From Ichthyosporea sp. XGB-2017a (taxonomy: Eukaryota > Opisthokonta > Ichthyosporea), in NCBI GenBank assembly GCA_002811675.1, contig PDIM01010272.1, forward strand, positions 171,468-203,982: a DNA stretch of 32,515 bases. The letters run 5' to 3'. Positions 10,403-20,600 of this stretch are shown piece by piece (the stretch's first letter is position 1; every line of letters begins with the position of its first letter). A program made the translations under genes and the position numbers. The notes under the pieces are model-generated. The model saw only the letters and a program-made list of their open reading frames with translations, did no database searches and was not told where the DNA came from.

Positions 10403-11662
10403 CTATAGCTCCGTCTGTGGAGGCCGTTTCACAATTAATACTTCGTCGAAATTCGCTGTTCTAGTTTTGACACTCGGCCCCTCCTGGGTCGACCGAGAGC
10501 CTCTCCACACTCCAAAGGCAAAAGCGGGCCCCCTTTTTTCATCGAGGCAATTCGGTTTGGCTGATTTGTAAACTATGTTTCGGTTTTTCATTAGTGATAA
10601 ATCAGCCACACCGTCTGACGCATTGTCCCATATCACGTTGAGAATAAAGTCTGTCCACTGGCCAATCATCCCTTCGGCGTTTTCAATAATCTGCTGCTCC
10701 CCCTGAAAAGATATTGCCAATTTCCCATCCAGGAAATATACCTCAAATGCAACATTCCCACTCATCAAGTCTATCCACTTTGCCCATGTTTCTTTTTGGG
10801 GAGCAAAGTTCCAGTCTGCTTCGGGTAAAAATATACTGAAATGGTATTCATAAGCTGTCTTGGTTTCCACCGGAAAGGCTTCCTCGGCTGCAGATTGGTA
10901 CGAAGCTTTGGTATATTCTGTAGTCATTCCAGATCTGCGTGGAAGAAGCACAGCACTTTGCTCCTTCTCAGAAGCTAGAACAACAAATTGGACAGAGGCA
11001 TTTTTGGTTTTCGAAGGCTCCTTTACCAAGTGGGCCTTAGCTCCCTCTTCCGTGTCTTTTGAACACACAAACAGATACTCTTCACCAAGATTTTCCTTCC
11101 CGAATCCCGAGCCATGAATGACTCCCTGTGGATGCCCAAATAGCTCCAACCCCTCACCCCCTTTAGCAGGAATATTGTCTTTCGATTCACTCTGACTGGA
11201 ATCTTTGGCGGTCGCTTTTTCTTTCTCCTCCCCCTCCTTTTCACTTACTTTAACACTACTTTCCCTATCGCGTTCTTTATCAGCACTCTCAGTCGTATTA
11301 CTTTGATAAGAATCCTCCTTTTCCACATTATCACTATTTTCCTCGCCCTGACCAGCAGTTGAGTTAAAAGTATCTCTAGTCTCTTGCCATGTTTCCACAT
11401 GAACACCTTCATTTTCCTTATTGACTTTGTTTAAATTTTCCATATACTTAATCCTTGCTACTCTCACAAGATGATTATGCTTTTGTGTTGTGATATAAAT
11501 CAGAAACAGTAGTACAAGAATAATAACAAAGTAAACTTTGAAAGAGAAAATATTTGGCCCCTTCAAAGCTTCCACATTCCCATCTCTCCCACCCAGACCC
11601 CCACGAATCGACGACCTCTTATTCCTCGTCGTATCAGCCCCAATCAAACTACTCCTCCTCAT
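10403..11662 (-). CDS. Type II membrane protein with polysaccharide-lyase / lectin-like ectodomain
   Basis: Intronless; 419 residues from the ATG at 11662. The frame stays open to an ATG at 11743, but that extra part is T/G-rich low-complexity sequence and would add a second hydrophobic segment, so I take it as leader. A basic cytoplasmic tail (1-38) is followed by one membrane helix (about 41-59). A Ser/Glu/Lys-rich stalk (about 80-170) precedes a C-terminal beta-sandwich domain (about 175-419). The domain has the layout of heparin-lyase/PL-type jelly rolls: EYHFSIFLPEADWNF, a WAKWIDL stretch, GQWTDFILNVIWDN, then AFGVWRGS and ANFDEVLIV at the end. Family members bind or cleave acidic polysaccharides. 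I cannot identify catalytic residues, so binding without cleavage is possible. Likely cell-surface or Golgi. Confidence 0.6.
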   Translation of the reverse strand: MRRSSLIGADTTRNKRSSIRGGLGGRDGNVEALKGPNIFSFKVYFVIILVLLFLIYITTQKHNHLVRVARIKYMENLNKVNKENEGVHVETWQETRDTFNSTAGQGEENSDNVEKEDSYQSNTTESADKERDRESSVKVSEKEGEEKEKATAKDSSQSESKDNIPAKGGEGLELFGHPQGVIHGSGFGKENLGEEYLFVCSKDTEEGAKAHLVKEPSKTKNASVQFVVLASEKEQSAVLLPRRSGMTTEYTKASYQSAAEEAFPVETKTAYEYHFSIFLPEADWNFAPQKETWAKWIDLMSGNVAFEVYFLDGKLAISFQGEQQIIENAEGMIGQWTDFILNVIWDNASDGVADLSLMKNRNIVYKSAKPNCLDEKRGPAFAFGVWRGSRSTQEGPSVKTRTANFDEVLIVKRPPQTEL

Positions 11663-12121
11663 CACAAAACAACAAACACACTCATACACACAGAGAATCA
11701 AACAGAAACCAAAGCACATAACAAATGGCGAAACTAAAAACACCCCAGTCCAAGTAATATAATAAAGAGAAAATACGGCGCATCTAAAAAATCACAAACA
11801 GGGTGAAATGTGAATCGTCGGGACGTGCAGCCTGCAGGCCTTGACTCGTTGACTCGATGTGAATTGTTTTTCTTTTTTTGTTTTTATTTAGTAGGTGCGC
11901 CTCAAAAAGGTTTCTTCTTGTACTTGAAACTTCAATCGTTTGAAATCAAATTTTCTGATTATGGGAAAGCAAAAGAAGGGCAACAGCAACAAAGGAATGG
12001 GAAAATGAAGAAACACATTATTTCCTGTCCTCTTTTACTTGCCGACAATGTCTGTGATGCTTTAAAAGAGGCAATGGATAATGGTTGGTGAGTGTCCACA
12101 CCAGGTAGTGCCGACAAAACC
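11663..12121. other. Intergenic / possible broken first exon
   Basis: Upstream leader of the lyase-like gene on the minus strand. On the plus strand a polypyrimidine-AG at about 11865-11892 precedes a stretch open in one frame to 12091. That stretch includes an ATG at 12006 and ends at TGG TGA overlapping a GTGAGT donor-like site (12089). It could be a decayed exon leading into the duplicated acidic segment. No family recognised. Confidence 0.3.
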
Positions 12122-12388
12122 ACTGAAGATGAGAGTGAAAGAAAACGAGCCCGTAAAGATCTGAAAGATATATTTGATGAGGTGAACAGCCAAATGGAAA
12201 AAGCTAATGCCGTTTCCTCCAATGCACACAGTGAAGGAAATGAAGGGGGTGCGCCTCATTCGCATACTTCTGGTGACGGTTCCCCAGGTGCAGGCGGTGA
12301 AGCAGATGTTGGGGAACAAGGCAGTGACAATGAGTTCGAAGCGGAATTCCGGGCTACATTAAAGTGTTCATTTTATGCGCGAAAGTAA
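12006..12388 (+). pseudogene. Fragmented ORF, copy A of acidic duplicated segment
   Basis: The duplicated segment is open from 12092 to 12388 but has no ATG. The preceding open stretch (ATG at 12006) ends in TGA at 12089-12091, and bridging them by splicing would need an intron of only 17 bases, far shorter than others here. The encoded segment is hydrophilic (begins near TEDESERKRARKDL, then Gly/Ser/Glu-rich). It ends soon after the duplication stops at 12357. I read this as a gene fragment, not a working gene. Function unknown. Confidence 0.4.
12122..12357 (+). repeat. Inverted duplication, left arm (copy A)
   Basis: 236 bases that recur in reverse complement at 12876-13111 without any insertion or deletion. 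I count nine mismatches, about 96% identity. Both arms keep the same open reading frame. The match starts abruptly at ACTGAAGATGAG and stops at GGCTAC. The arms are separated by 518 bases. Confidence 0.95.
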
Positions 12389-12503
12389 TCTACCTTTTTG
12401 AAAGCCAACGCCTTTTGCACGCTTGGAGTGGTAATCGAGGATCTTTCAAGCCCATGTCTGGAATTTGTTTAAGTTTCACCATTCTCGTGATGTTGTGCTG
12501 CAG

Positions 12504-12639
12504 AATATAGATACACGGCTCAAGAAAGGCTGTGGAAGAGGATCGCATAAAAGCAGCAACTTGCGCTTAAAATTGCTACCAAAGAAACCCTCCAAGTCAT
12601 ATGGAACCAAGACCATTCCTCGCCAGACTCGGTGCAAAG
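12504..12639 (+). other. Exon-like stretch between the inverted arms
   Basis: A 136-base plus-strand stretch has a CTGCAG acceptor before it and GTGAGT directly after it. It is open in one frame, and in another frame has a protein-like reading (TAQERLWKRIA, then KQQLALKIATKETLQVIWNQ) interrupted by one TAA. It may be an exon or pseudo-exon of a gene disrupted by the duplication. No family recognised. Confidence 0.2.
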
Positions 12640-12664
12640 GTGAGTTGGCCAGTCGAAAGGAACT

Positions 12665-13111
12665 TTAAACACTTCCTTCAAAAGAATCATTTTCATGGCA
12701 TATTTCACAACACTTTTCCACTGTCGACCTTTCGCAGTTAATATCCACATCATGTGCATCGCTTTTTGTTTTCAAGTGTGCTTCGCACTCACCCTTAAGT
12801 CGTTGAACCTCTTCTGGAGTCATATCACACGCATCATTCAATTGTTCAAGTTGTTCTGGATTGAAAGCGTCGAAAGTAGCCTGGAATTCCGCTTCGAACT
12901 GATCGTCACTGCCTTGTTGCCCAACATCTGCTTCACCGCCTGCACCTGGGGAACCGTCACCAGAAGTATGCGAATGAGTCGCACCCACTTCATTTCCTTC
13001 ACTGTGTGCATCGGAGGAAACGGCATTAGCTTTTTCCATTTGGCTGTACACCTCTTCAAATATATCTTTCAGATCTTTACGGGCTCGTTTTCTTTCACTC
13101 TCATCTTCAGT
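12665..13111 (-). pseudogene. ORF fragment, copy B of acidic duplicated segment
   Basis: Minus-strand reading frame over the right arm, continuing past the duplication into unique sequence (DAFNPEQLEQLNDACDMTPEEVQRLKG). A perfect donor-like GTGAGT follows at 12792, so an exon ending at 12793 is plausible; without splicing the frame runs to 12665. No ATG opens it: upstream lies a run of ten G (minus strand). This copy looks closer to an intact exon than copy A because its coding sense extends beyond the repeat. It could be an internal exon of an unrecognised gene, or a remnant. Confidence 0.35.
12876..13111 (-). repeat. Inverted duplication, right arm (copy B)
   Basis: Reverse-complement partner of 12122-12357. 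Its outer edge abuts a (C)10 run at 13114-13123, which is absent from the left arm. Confidence 0.95.
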
Positions 13112-13123
13112 AACCCCCCCCCC

Positions 13124-13657
13124 ACCCAACAACAAACAGGAGAGAGACCACTGACCATGGCCAGGCCAGGCTACTACTCATGTAACTAGAGTGGCCAGGG
13201 ACACAGCTGTGCAAAACCTCTGCACTCTGCAGGGAGGGGGCGGGTAGGGGAATACCTTGAATGGAAAACCACGTATTGCTATTACCATATATATTCAAAC
13301 CCCTCCTGTTTATATTATATAAAAATGAAATTAATCTTGCATGTCTGTCTATAGGGTCCCTCTGTTTGGCCTAAACTACATAACTAACCCCTGTCTATAA
13401 GTGGAGTTAGATTGGCGTTGTGAGTATTTGAGTAGTCATCCTGTGTTTGGATGCAGGATAAGAAGAGAATGAATTGTGTGTGTGTGGAGGGGAGGGGGCT
13501 TTTGAAGGTGTCAGCGTGTTGCGAAAACCAATAGCAAACGGTAGTAAAAAATTGATTTACGCAAGAATGAGTTTGGGTGAAATGCAAAGGATTTCATTTG
13601 ATGCATAAAATAGAAATTTAAAGAAAACAGAAATAGAAGGGCTGGGATGTTTGATTA
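13124..13657. other. Intergenic
   Basis: No supported gene. Includes a G-rich low-complexity patch near 13480-13500 (GT repeats then G-runs) and several short GTCTATA-type motifs. Probably the upstream region of the receptor-like gene. Confidence 0.5.
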
Positions 13658-16600
13658 ATGGGAAATAGGGGCAAGAGGGTAAAATCAGTTACAATGAGAA
13701 GGATTGCCTTTTTCATAGCATTACTTGTCACCCTTTTGGGGAGGGAAAATGCTACAGATGTTTATAAACTGACAGCTGTACAGCCAGGACCGGATAGTTC
13801 TGTTTTAATGCTCAGGGATAGGAGTATGTTCTTGAGCTTTGTTGTAGATGTCATTAATGACAAAACAGACGGAGTTTTGGATGATCAGTTTATTGATTTC
13901 CAGCTCTCCCTTAAAAAGATTTCAAGTTCAGATTGCAATGTGCGTACTTCTTGCTCTGCTGTATACTTTGAATCTACAGGTGCAAATCCCCCTACTGCTA
14001 TCATGGGAGATTATTGTGGAATTACATTTGCTTCACAATCATTATTTGCTAATGGGATACCACTAACAGCTTCACAAGTATTTTTCCCGGATTCTCGTGT
14101 ACCTCCTTCATCATTTTCTTTGCTGTCTTCGATTAATGATATGTGTAAAGGGCTTTTAAGATTTTTAGATAGCAAAGGATGGGATCATTTCCTAGTAATA
14201 ACGGATATGTCTTTAGAATCTTTCGCCTATCTCTCTGAATTGGTTAAGGAGACCCAAGGAAACTACACTATTGAACAAACTATAACTGTAAATCCCGCGT
14301 ACTCTCCTGAGCATAATTTTGAACTTCTTAAACGCATTATATCCGCTTCAAGAAGTAAAATTATTATTGCAATGCTTTATTCTCTAGAAGATTTTAACAA
14401 CATTATTGAAGCTGCAAACCGGTTGGACCTCTTTAGTGGTGCGTACGCGGTGATAGGCTTGGGATGGAGATTACCTGTTACGCCTGAGCCGCTTAATTCA
14501 GCAATCAATATGATGATGACCGGTACTTTTAACGTACGCCCTACAGTACGAGGAAAAACTGCACTGCATTCCACTCTCTCTCAGCTTTGGAAACAATCTG
14601 ACCCGGTCAAGGTAAGTTTTAAAATTGCTTTTTTTTAAAGGGAAAAGGCTCAAGACAGGCGTATTAACTACTATGATCGTATTTATACTTTGAAGTATCC
14701 GGTCTATGGCTTGGATGAGAAAAATGAATTGCATCCTTACTTTTCAGCTCTCGTTGACGAAGTGCTGCTTATAGCTTATAGTATCGACAATGTTCGAAAA
14801 GCAAACTTAAATGTAAACTCTTCGACGGTAACTGCGGCAATGAGGAATATTGAGTATCCTGGAATGGAGAGTACCGTTAAGTTTCAAGACGGAAAGAGGG
14901 TAAACAAGGATGCCATTGGGATTTATGAATATTGGAACTCAACATCTGCAACTTACCTGCAGAATATTTTTGGCTACCCACTTCTGACTTCGCCACAAAG
15001 CCGCTATGTTCCACAACCGCAGAGCAATTGGATTGAACTGGGACAATGGGATTCTGAAACGGCTTCATACATTGAGAATGTAAGTCCTTTATGGAAAACC
15101 TCAAAGCCCTTAGATGGGTCCTGTCCATCAGATTGCAGTGCTAAAGGAAGATGTAATTACGAGCAAGGGACCTGTTCTTGCTTTGCCGGTTTCAAAGGAC
15201 CTACTTGTTCCGAAACAGATATATCATCAGTCAATGTTAAAGAATTTAAAAATGGCCTGTTTCCATGTTATCCTGGAATTGCAGTTTTTCATTTCGTTGC
15301 ACAAAAAGGGTTCCAAAAATACTCCGTATCACTTCAAGCAGATATTGATTTTTCTCGAAATAATATTCTCTTGGGTTTACATGTGTACAAGGGCAGTGAC
15401 AGCAGCACAATTTTAAATGACTATTTGAATGGTTATACTCTTACTTCTGACCTATTTCAGGGCTCCATATCCGAAGCCAACATCCAAACTTTTAGTTTCA
15501 GCTCAAGCTATGTAAATGAAACAAGTACCATTGCAATTGTTCCAAGGTCTATGACCTGCCCTGACAAATATTACTCTTTGTCTGTGGATGAAGAGGAAAA
15601 TACCGATAGATGCTCTCTTCTGGAAGAGATAGGGGAATATTACCATCGAAAGCAAGATGTACAGATTCGTGAAGATCCGGTATCAGGAACTTTGATGAAG
15701 ATTATATTGACTTTGTCGTTTCTTAATATCGTTATTGCATCGTACAAGACAATCATTACCAGCAGAATTTTGACCAGAAAACAAGAGCCTCTTCAAACCA
15801 TCGATCGAAACGGACCCAATGCGCTTCATATTGTAGAGATTTTCCTTTCTTTTGTCCAAATGCTCAGCATTACATTCGAAATTGATGAAGTATGGCTGTC
15901 ACGTTATGCTGCTTTTGTCGATGCCGTTGGCATACAAAGCAAGACGAACTTGTTCTATCCATACTATTCGATTTTAACCTTTTTTACATTTATGTGGTGC
16001 TTATATGCTCTTTTTTACCTCAGTGGCTTTATGATAGAAAAAATACAAAGAAGTCGATTTGGTCGGAGTTTTGTGCATTTAAGTGTTGTTTTTGTACCTT
16101 TCTATGCTCTGCTAGGAATTCTTCCTTACTCTAGACTAATGATGAATTCTGTTCGATGTTGGTATGTTGAAAATGTTGGTGCTTATATGAGCGTCGAAGG
16201 ACTGTGTGAAGAACCTTGCTATAGTAGCAGTTATTGGGCATTCAACTCTTTTGGATTTTTACTTCTTGGCCTTTATCTGCACTTAGCCATTCGCACTTCT
16301 TATAGTTGGCAATTTTTAGATGAAAATCTTCAAGTTCGTCAGGCCCCCATGTACTATATAGTCATTGTGGTAAGCGGTGTTCTCGCCCTTGCCTTGAGTG
16401 TTTTCAGGTTCAGTGATAAGCAGTTTCTTTTTTCGATGTGCCTTGTTTTAATCATTAGGATGTCTTATATTCACATATGCCAGCCCTCTAATGTGCAGTG
16501 GGTAAATACTTTCGAAAATATTTTATGGGGAATTTGCTTATTCAGCGCATTCTCCCTGCTTGTTATCGTGTATGAACCAAATTCTAAAGACCTGATGGCA

Positions 16601-17215
16601 ATCATATACGGTATTTTCATATTGTCGATCATTCTGTTCACTACAATCTATGTTTTTATTTTTCGAGATGTTCCTTTAACAAAGCCGAAGCCAGATGCAG
16701 GCACCAAATTTACGGCATCAGAAAGGTCTTTAAGAGATGAGACCCATTCAAATTCTATCATAGTATTGAAAAAAAGGTAAGCAAACAATCTGTCACATGT
16801 TGCATTTGGTTATTTTTCTTTTCTTACTTGGCTAAAAATTTGCTCAATGTGTTATAACAGTGACTTCAAAAGCACTTTTGATATGTCCAACTCAAGGCCA
16901 AAGTACAGTCCCATAGCAACATTGCCGTTGGGATATTTTCGGGAGTACTGCATTAGTCGATTTGGCCAATCAATTGGAACAGATATAGGCAGTGAACTGG
17001 ATATTTTTGGAAAGCGAAATAATTTGACGGCCCTTGATGCATACTGGCTAGGTTACTTTATCGATGAATCTTCAGAATTATTAGTCCAACTCCGTAAAAG
17101 TTGTGGAGATGACCAGGAAATGTTTTTCGACTTTCTAACTGATGTTCTAAAGCTTTGTGCTTCCAACCCAGACGATACCCTGACTTCCGCGCAGCAGAGT
17201 ATGAGAAGCATGTAA
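13658..17215 (+). CDS. Receptor-like protein: periplasmic-binding-type ectodomain, EGF module, multi-pass membrane domain
   Basis: Three exons: 13658-14611, 14648-16776 and 16861-17215; 1145 residues. The ATG at 13694 (1133 residues) may be preferred because it directly starts a signal peptide (MRRIAFFIALLVTLLG). Intron 1 is 36 bases with an AAAAG acceptor at 14647; the tidier acceptor at 14640 would break the frame. Residues about 35-450 look like a type 1 periplasmic-binding / ANF-receptor domain (IMGDYCGITFASQSLFANGIPL, then a GWDHFLVITD strand). A six-Cys EGF module lies at about 477-505 (CPSDC to GPTC). Up to nine membrane helices span about 661-991. FLSFVQMLSITFEI and a Pro-Asn turn before the later helices recall TRP/polycystin-like protist membrane proteins more than 7TM class C receptors. 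A cytosolic tail of about 150 residues follows. Ligand and output are unknown. Confidence 0.7.
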
Positions 17216-17619
17216 GATTAGAAGGAGACCCAATAAACACATCATACCTTATCACTGCTCATAGGAACCAGTAGTGTGTGAGTGCTCAAAGTTAACTGTC
17301 AACAAAGGGGCTTTGGGAATGACAAAGTGGAATACACGTGGGGAAGAAAGGTACATGTGACTCAGGAGCTTCCATAGCAAAATCCTATACAAATCGTGTT
17401 TTCTATACAAATCGCCATACAAAGCCATTTCTTTTCCCCTAAAATGTGTTTTTTTTTGAATTATTTTTTTTTTTATATCTCAAGTCTCAGCTGGGTCAAA
17501 GCATTTTCTTTTTTATTTTGTTTTTTGTTTTTTGTTTTTTGTTTGTTGTTCTGTTCGTCGATTTGGGGTCCTTTCTTTCTTTTTTGTTGTTTTGTTAGAT
17601 AGAGAAATCCCTGCTGAAG
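17216..17619. other. Intergenic with T-rich low-complexity leader
   Basis: No gene seen. From about 17450 the plus strand is T-rich with repeated TTTTTTG units (around 17515-17545) up to the MYBBP1A start; it probably contains the promoter and leader of that gene. Confidence 0.6.
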
Positions 17620-20600
17620 ATGACAGCCTTGGTAGAACAGAAAGAAGAAGCAATGGCACCCACCGGGGTGAAGAGAGCTGAAGGTGTTTTAGACCATTTT
17701 TGGAATCTTGCCTCAAATGAGCAGGAGGTAAGGTCACAGGCTGCCCTTTCGCTGGTTGTGAGCCTGCAGGGATCTCAAAAGAGCTACGAGGCGGAGGAGG
17801 AGAAGCATGAAGAGGGTGAAATGTGTCCGGATATTGCCTATGCACTTAAAAGATTGGTTAGAGGACTTTCTTCTTCCCGTGATTCTGCAAGACAGGGATT
17901 TTGCCAGGCCCTATGCGAATTATTAGTTGTGTTTAAAGATATATTAGACTGCGAGGATGTGTACAGTGCTATCAATGAATCAATTGAGATTTCGGGAGGG
18001 ATGAAGGGTGTTGAACAAAAGGATGCCTATTTTGGAAGAATCTTTGGGCTTCTTGCCATTATTAACTCGGGTTTGATTTCTTCGAAGGGAGCGAACGAAG
18101 ATTGTGTCAAAAATGTGGCCAAGGATCTTTTTACATATGCAGGAAAGAAATCGTATTTAGTAGAGGTTTGCTATCAGGGACTTATTTGCATGCTGGACTT
18201 TTGTGAAAGTGGTGAGCAGCTCCAGAGCGTGTTCCTGCCACTTATCGAAGAACATAGTTTCTCCAAGCCAACCTGGACTGTGGATGATTTGTGGCTTGCA
18301 ATTTCCGTGCAGAACAAATTTCCAGATGTTAATTTTAGCTCAAGTTTTTCTGGTTTTCGCTCTTCCAATCTTTTGTCAGTAGAGAATATGAAGGATTTGG
18401 GAAATTTGCTGAAAGAGTCGTCGTATTGCCATCCAAAGATCCACAGTATCTGGTCACTTTTTGCTGATAAGATTTGCCAACAGGGGAAAATGCTTAACAG
18501 CGATGAAGTTCTTTTGCTAAGAGAATTTTGGACAGTTGTTATCGATGGAATGCTTATGGTGTCTTCCAATGAGAGACAGTTTTTGGGATTTGGAATTTTT
18601 GAACTTTTTGTGAGTGAAATTAACCCAGAACACGTTTCTATCTTACTGTCGGACAACATCTTGAAGAAATTGATTAACTGTTATAGCCATAAAGAAAGCA
18701 AAAGGCCCGGAATTGAGAGCGTGGCGTACCTCTCTAAATGTGGAAGAAAAGTAATGAAGCTTCTCTTTGATGTTGTTGAAAAAAGCAATAACAGCCGTCT
18801 GAGTATCGCTGTTGTATCCAAGTTTTTGGGCTCTAAAACCAACGCTATTAGAAATATGCCAGTCTTTAAAGATTCCCTTACTAAAATGATGTCTGGTCTT
18901 TCAAAAGAGGGAGTTGACGAATATTTCACTTATTTGATGAACGTATACGTTGAGCCAAATAAGGTTTTTGATTTGGGTGAGGAGTCCTCTACAAGCGAAG
19001 CTAATTGTTTTGAGCAACATAGAAGATGGTGTCTGGATCAAGCTGTTAGTCTACTGAAGAATGAAAATGTTCCAGCCACCGATGAATCAAAGATGAAATT
19101 GGCTAAGTTTCTGCTATTTAACTCGTATTTTACTGTGGAAAGTGCAAAGAAGGTCAAAAGTGACAAGATTATTGTCCAGTGTGCTGCTATAAGCCCAAAG
19201 CTTAATGAAAAGGAAGTTAACTACTGTAAAGAAAAATTAAATACCGTTCTTTCAGAGTTCACGGGTGCTAGTAATTCAAGCAAGCATGCAAAAGATGGCC
19301 AAGAGACTTCTTCTCCAAATGGAAAAAACCTTTATGAAACTGTCATCTTCGCTCATGACGTTGCTGGCAAAAAAGGAATTAAGACGAATTCTAGTGAATC
19401 GGCGGAAGTTACAGAGCTACGTAAAGTGGCATTTAGTTATATTAAAAAGTGCAAAGATGATAAGAGTGACAAGCAGAAACAAGGCTTTATGCTTCTTTTC
19501 TCCCACATGTATTTTCAGGTGCTAAATGGGGAAAGCGAAGCTGCTGATTTATTGTCTGAAATTGCGTCGTGCTATGACAGTGTCTATGGGGAAAAAGAAG
19601 AGACTGACGAAGATGAACCCGCATTTATTGAAGTATTGTCGGAAATTCTGCTTACATTTTTATCTAAGGAATCGCATCTGCTTAAAGTTGTAGTTGAAAA
19701 TGTCTTTACTATGTTTGCTAGCGAAATGACATTGAAAGCCTTGAAATCATTGACTGAAGTTATTTCTTCTGCAAACGATAAAGAAGCTCATGATAACCTG
19801 TTTGAAATGGAAGAAGACGTTTCAGAAGAGGAGGAAGAGGAAGATGAGGAAGAAATTGGGTCTAGCGATAAGGAAGAACAACTCAAGGATACCTCCGATT
19901 CTGATAGCGAAGAAGAGCTTGTGTGGAGTGGAGATGAAGCAGAAGAAGAAGATTCTGCTGTGGACAGTGATGATGAAGAAGTTGATCCTATTTTCCGTGA
20001 AAAGGTGAAAAAGGCTCTTGGAAGCGCGCTTGGAAAATTTGACGATACTGAAAATCCGGCCGACGAAGATGAAAGTGAAGATGAAATGGATGATGACGCA
20101 ATGATGCAAATTGATGAAATGCTTTCTAGTGTATTCAAGGAGCAGTCTCAATTGGGAAAAAAGAATGAAGAAAAAGAGAGGAAGCAACAGCTTATTCATT
20201 TCAAAATTCGTGCTGCGAGTATGTTGGATATTTATTTGAAAGGAATGAAGAAGAGCGACAAAAATCCTCAAGTGATTTTCGCTATTTTGCCCCTCTTAAA
20301 GGCCATCAAGACGAACAAGTCTGAAAAGACAGGCTCTGCTCTAGCTACCAAGTGTCAACGCATCCTAAACACCCATTTCGGTAAAACATCACAGTTTGTT
20401 CGCGCCTCTGAAAATGCAGTGAAGGAATATTTGTCCGTTGAAAGTGTTGGTTCTATCTTGGATGCTCTGTTCGAATGGTTACCGAAGGAAACTGACAAAG
20501 AGATGAGCAAAATGATTCAAGTGGGCATCCTTTTCGTCATTGGTATTTGCCTTCGTGGGGTTTCAGGAGAAGGGCAGGTGAGCGAGAGTGTATTGGATTT

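Noticed and set aside
11663-11743. N-terminal extension of the lyase-like protein by 27 residues
   Set aside because: Low-complexity T/G-rich reading with many Cys and Phe; it would create a second hydrophobic segment and looks like leader sequence.
12665-13111. PEX19-like or transposase identity for the acidic duplicated ORF
   Set aside because: The acidic low-complexity composition is suggestive only; no PEX19 motif or catalytic triad is visible.
19788-20271. Long Ser-rich and Phe-rich open frames on the minus strand
   Set aside because: They are shadows of the acidic Glu/Asp block of MYBBP1A.
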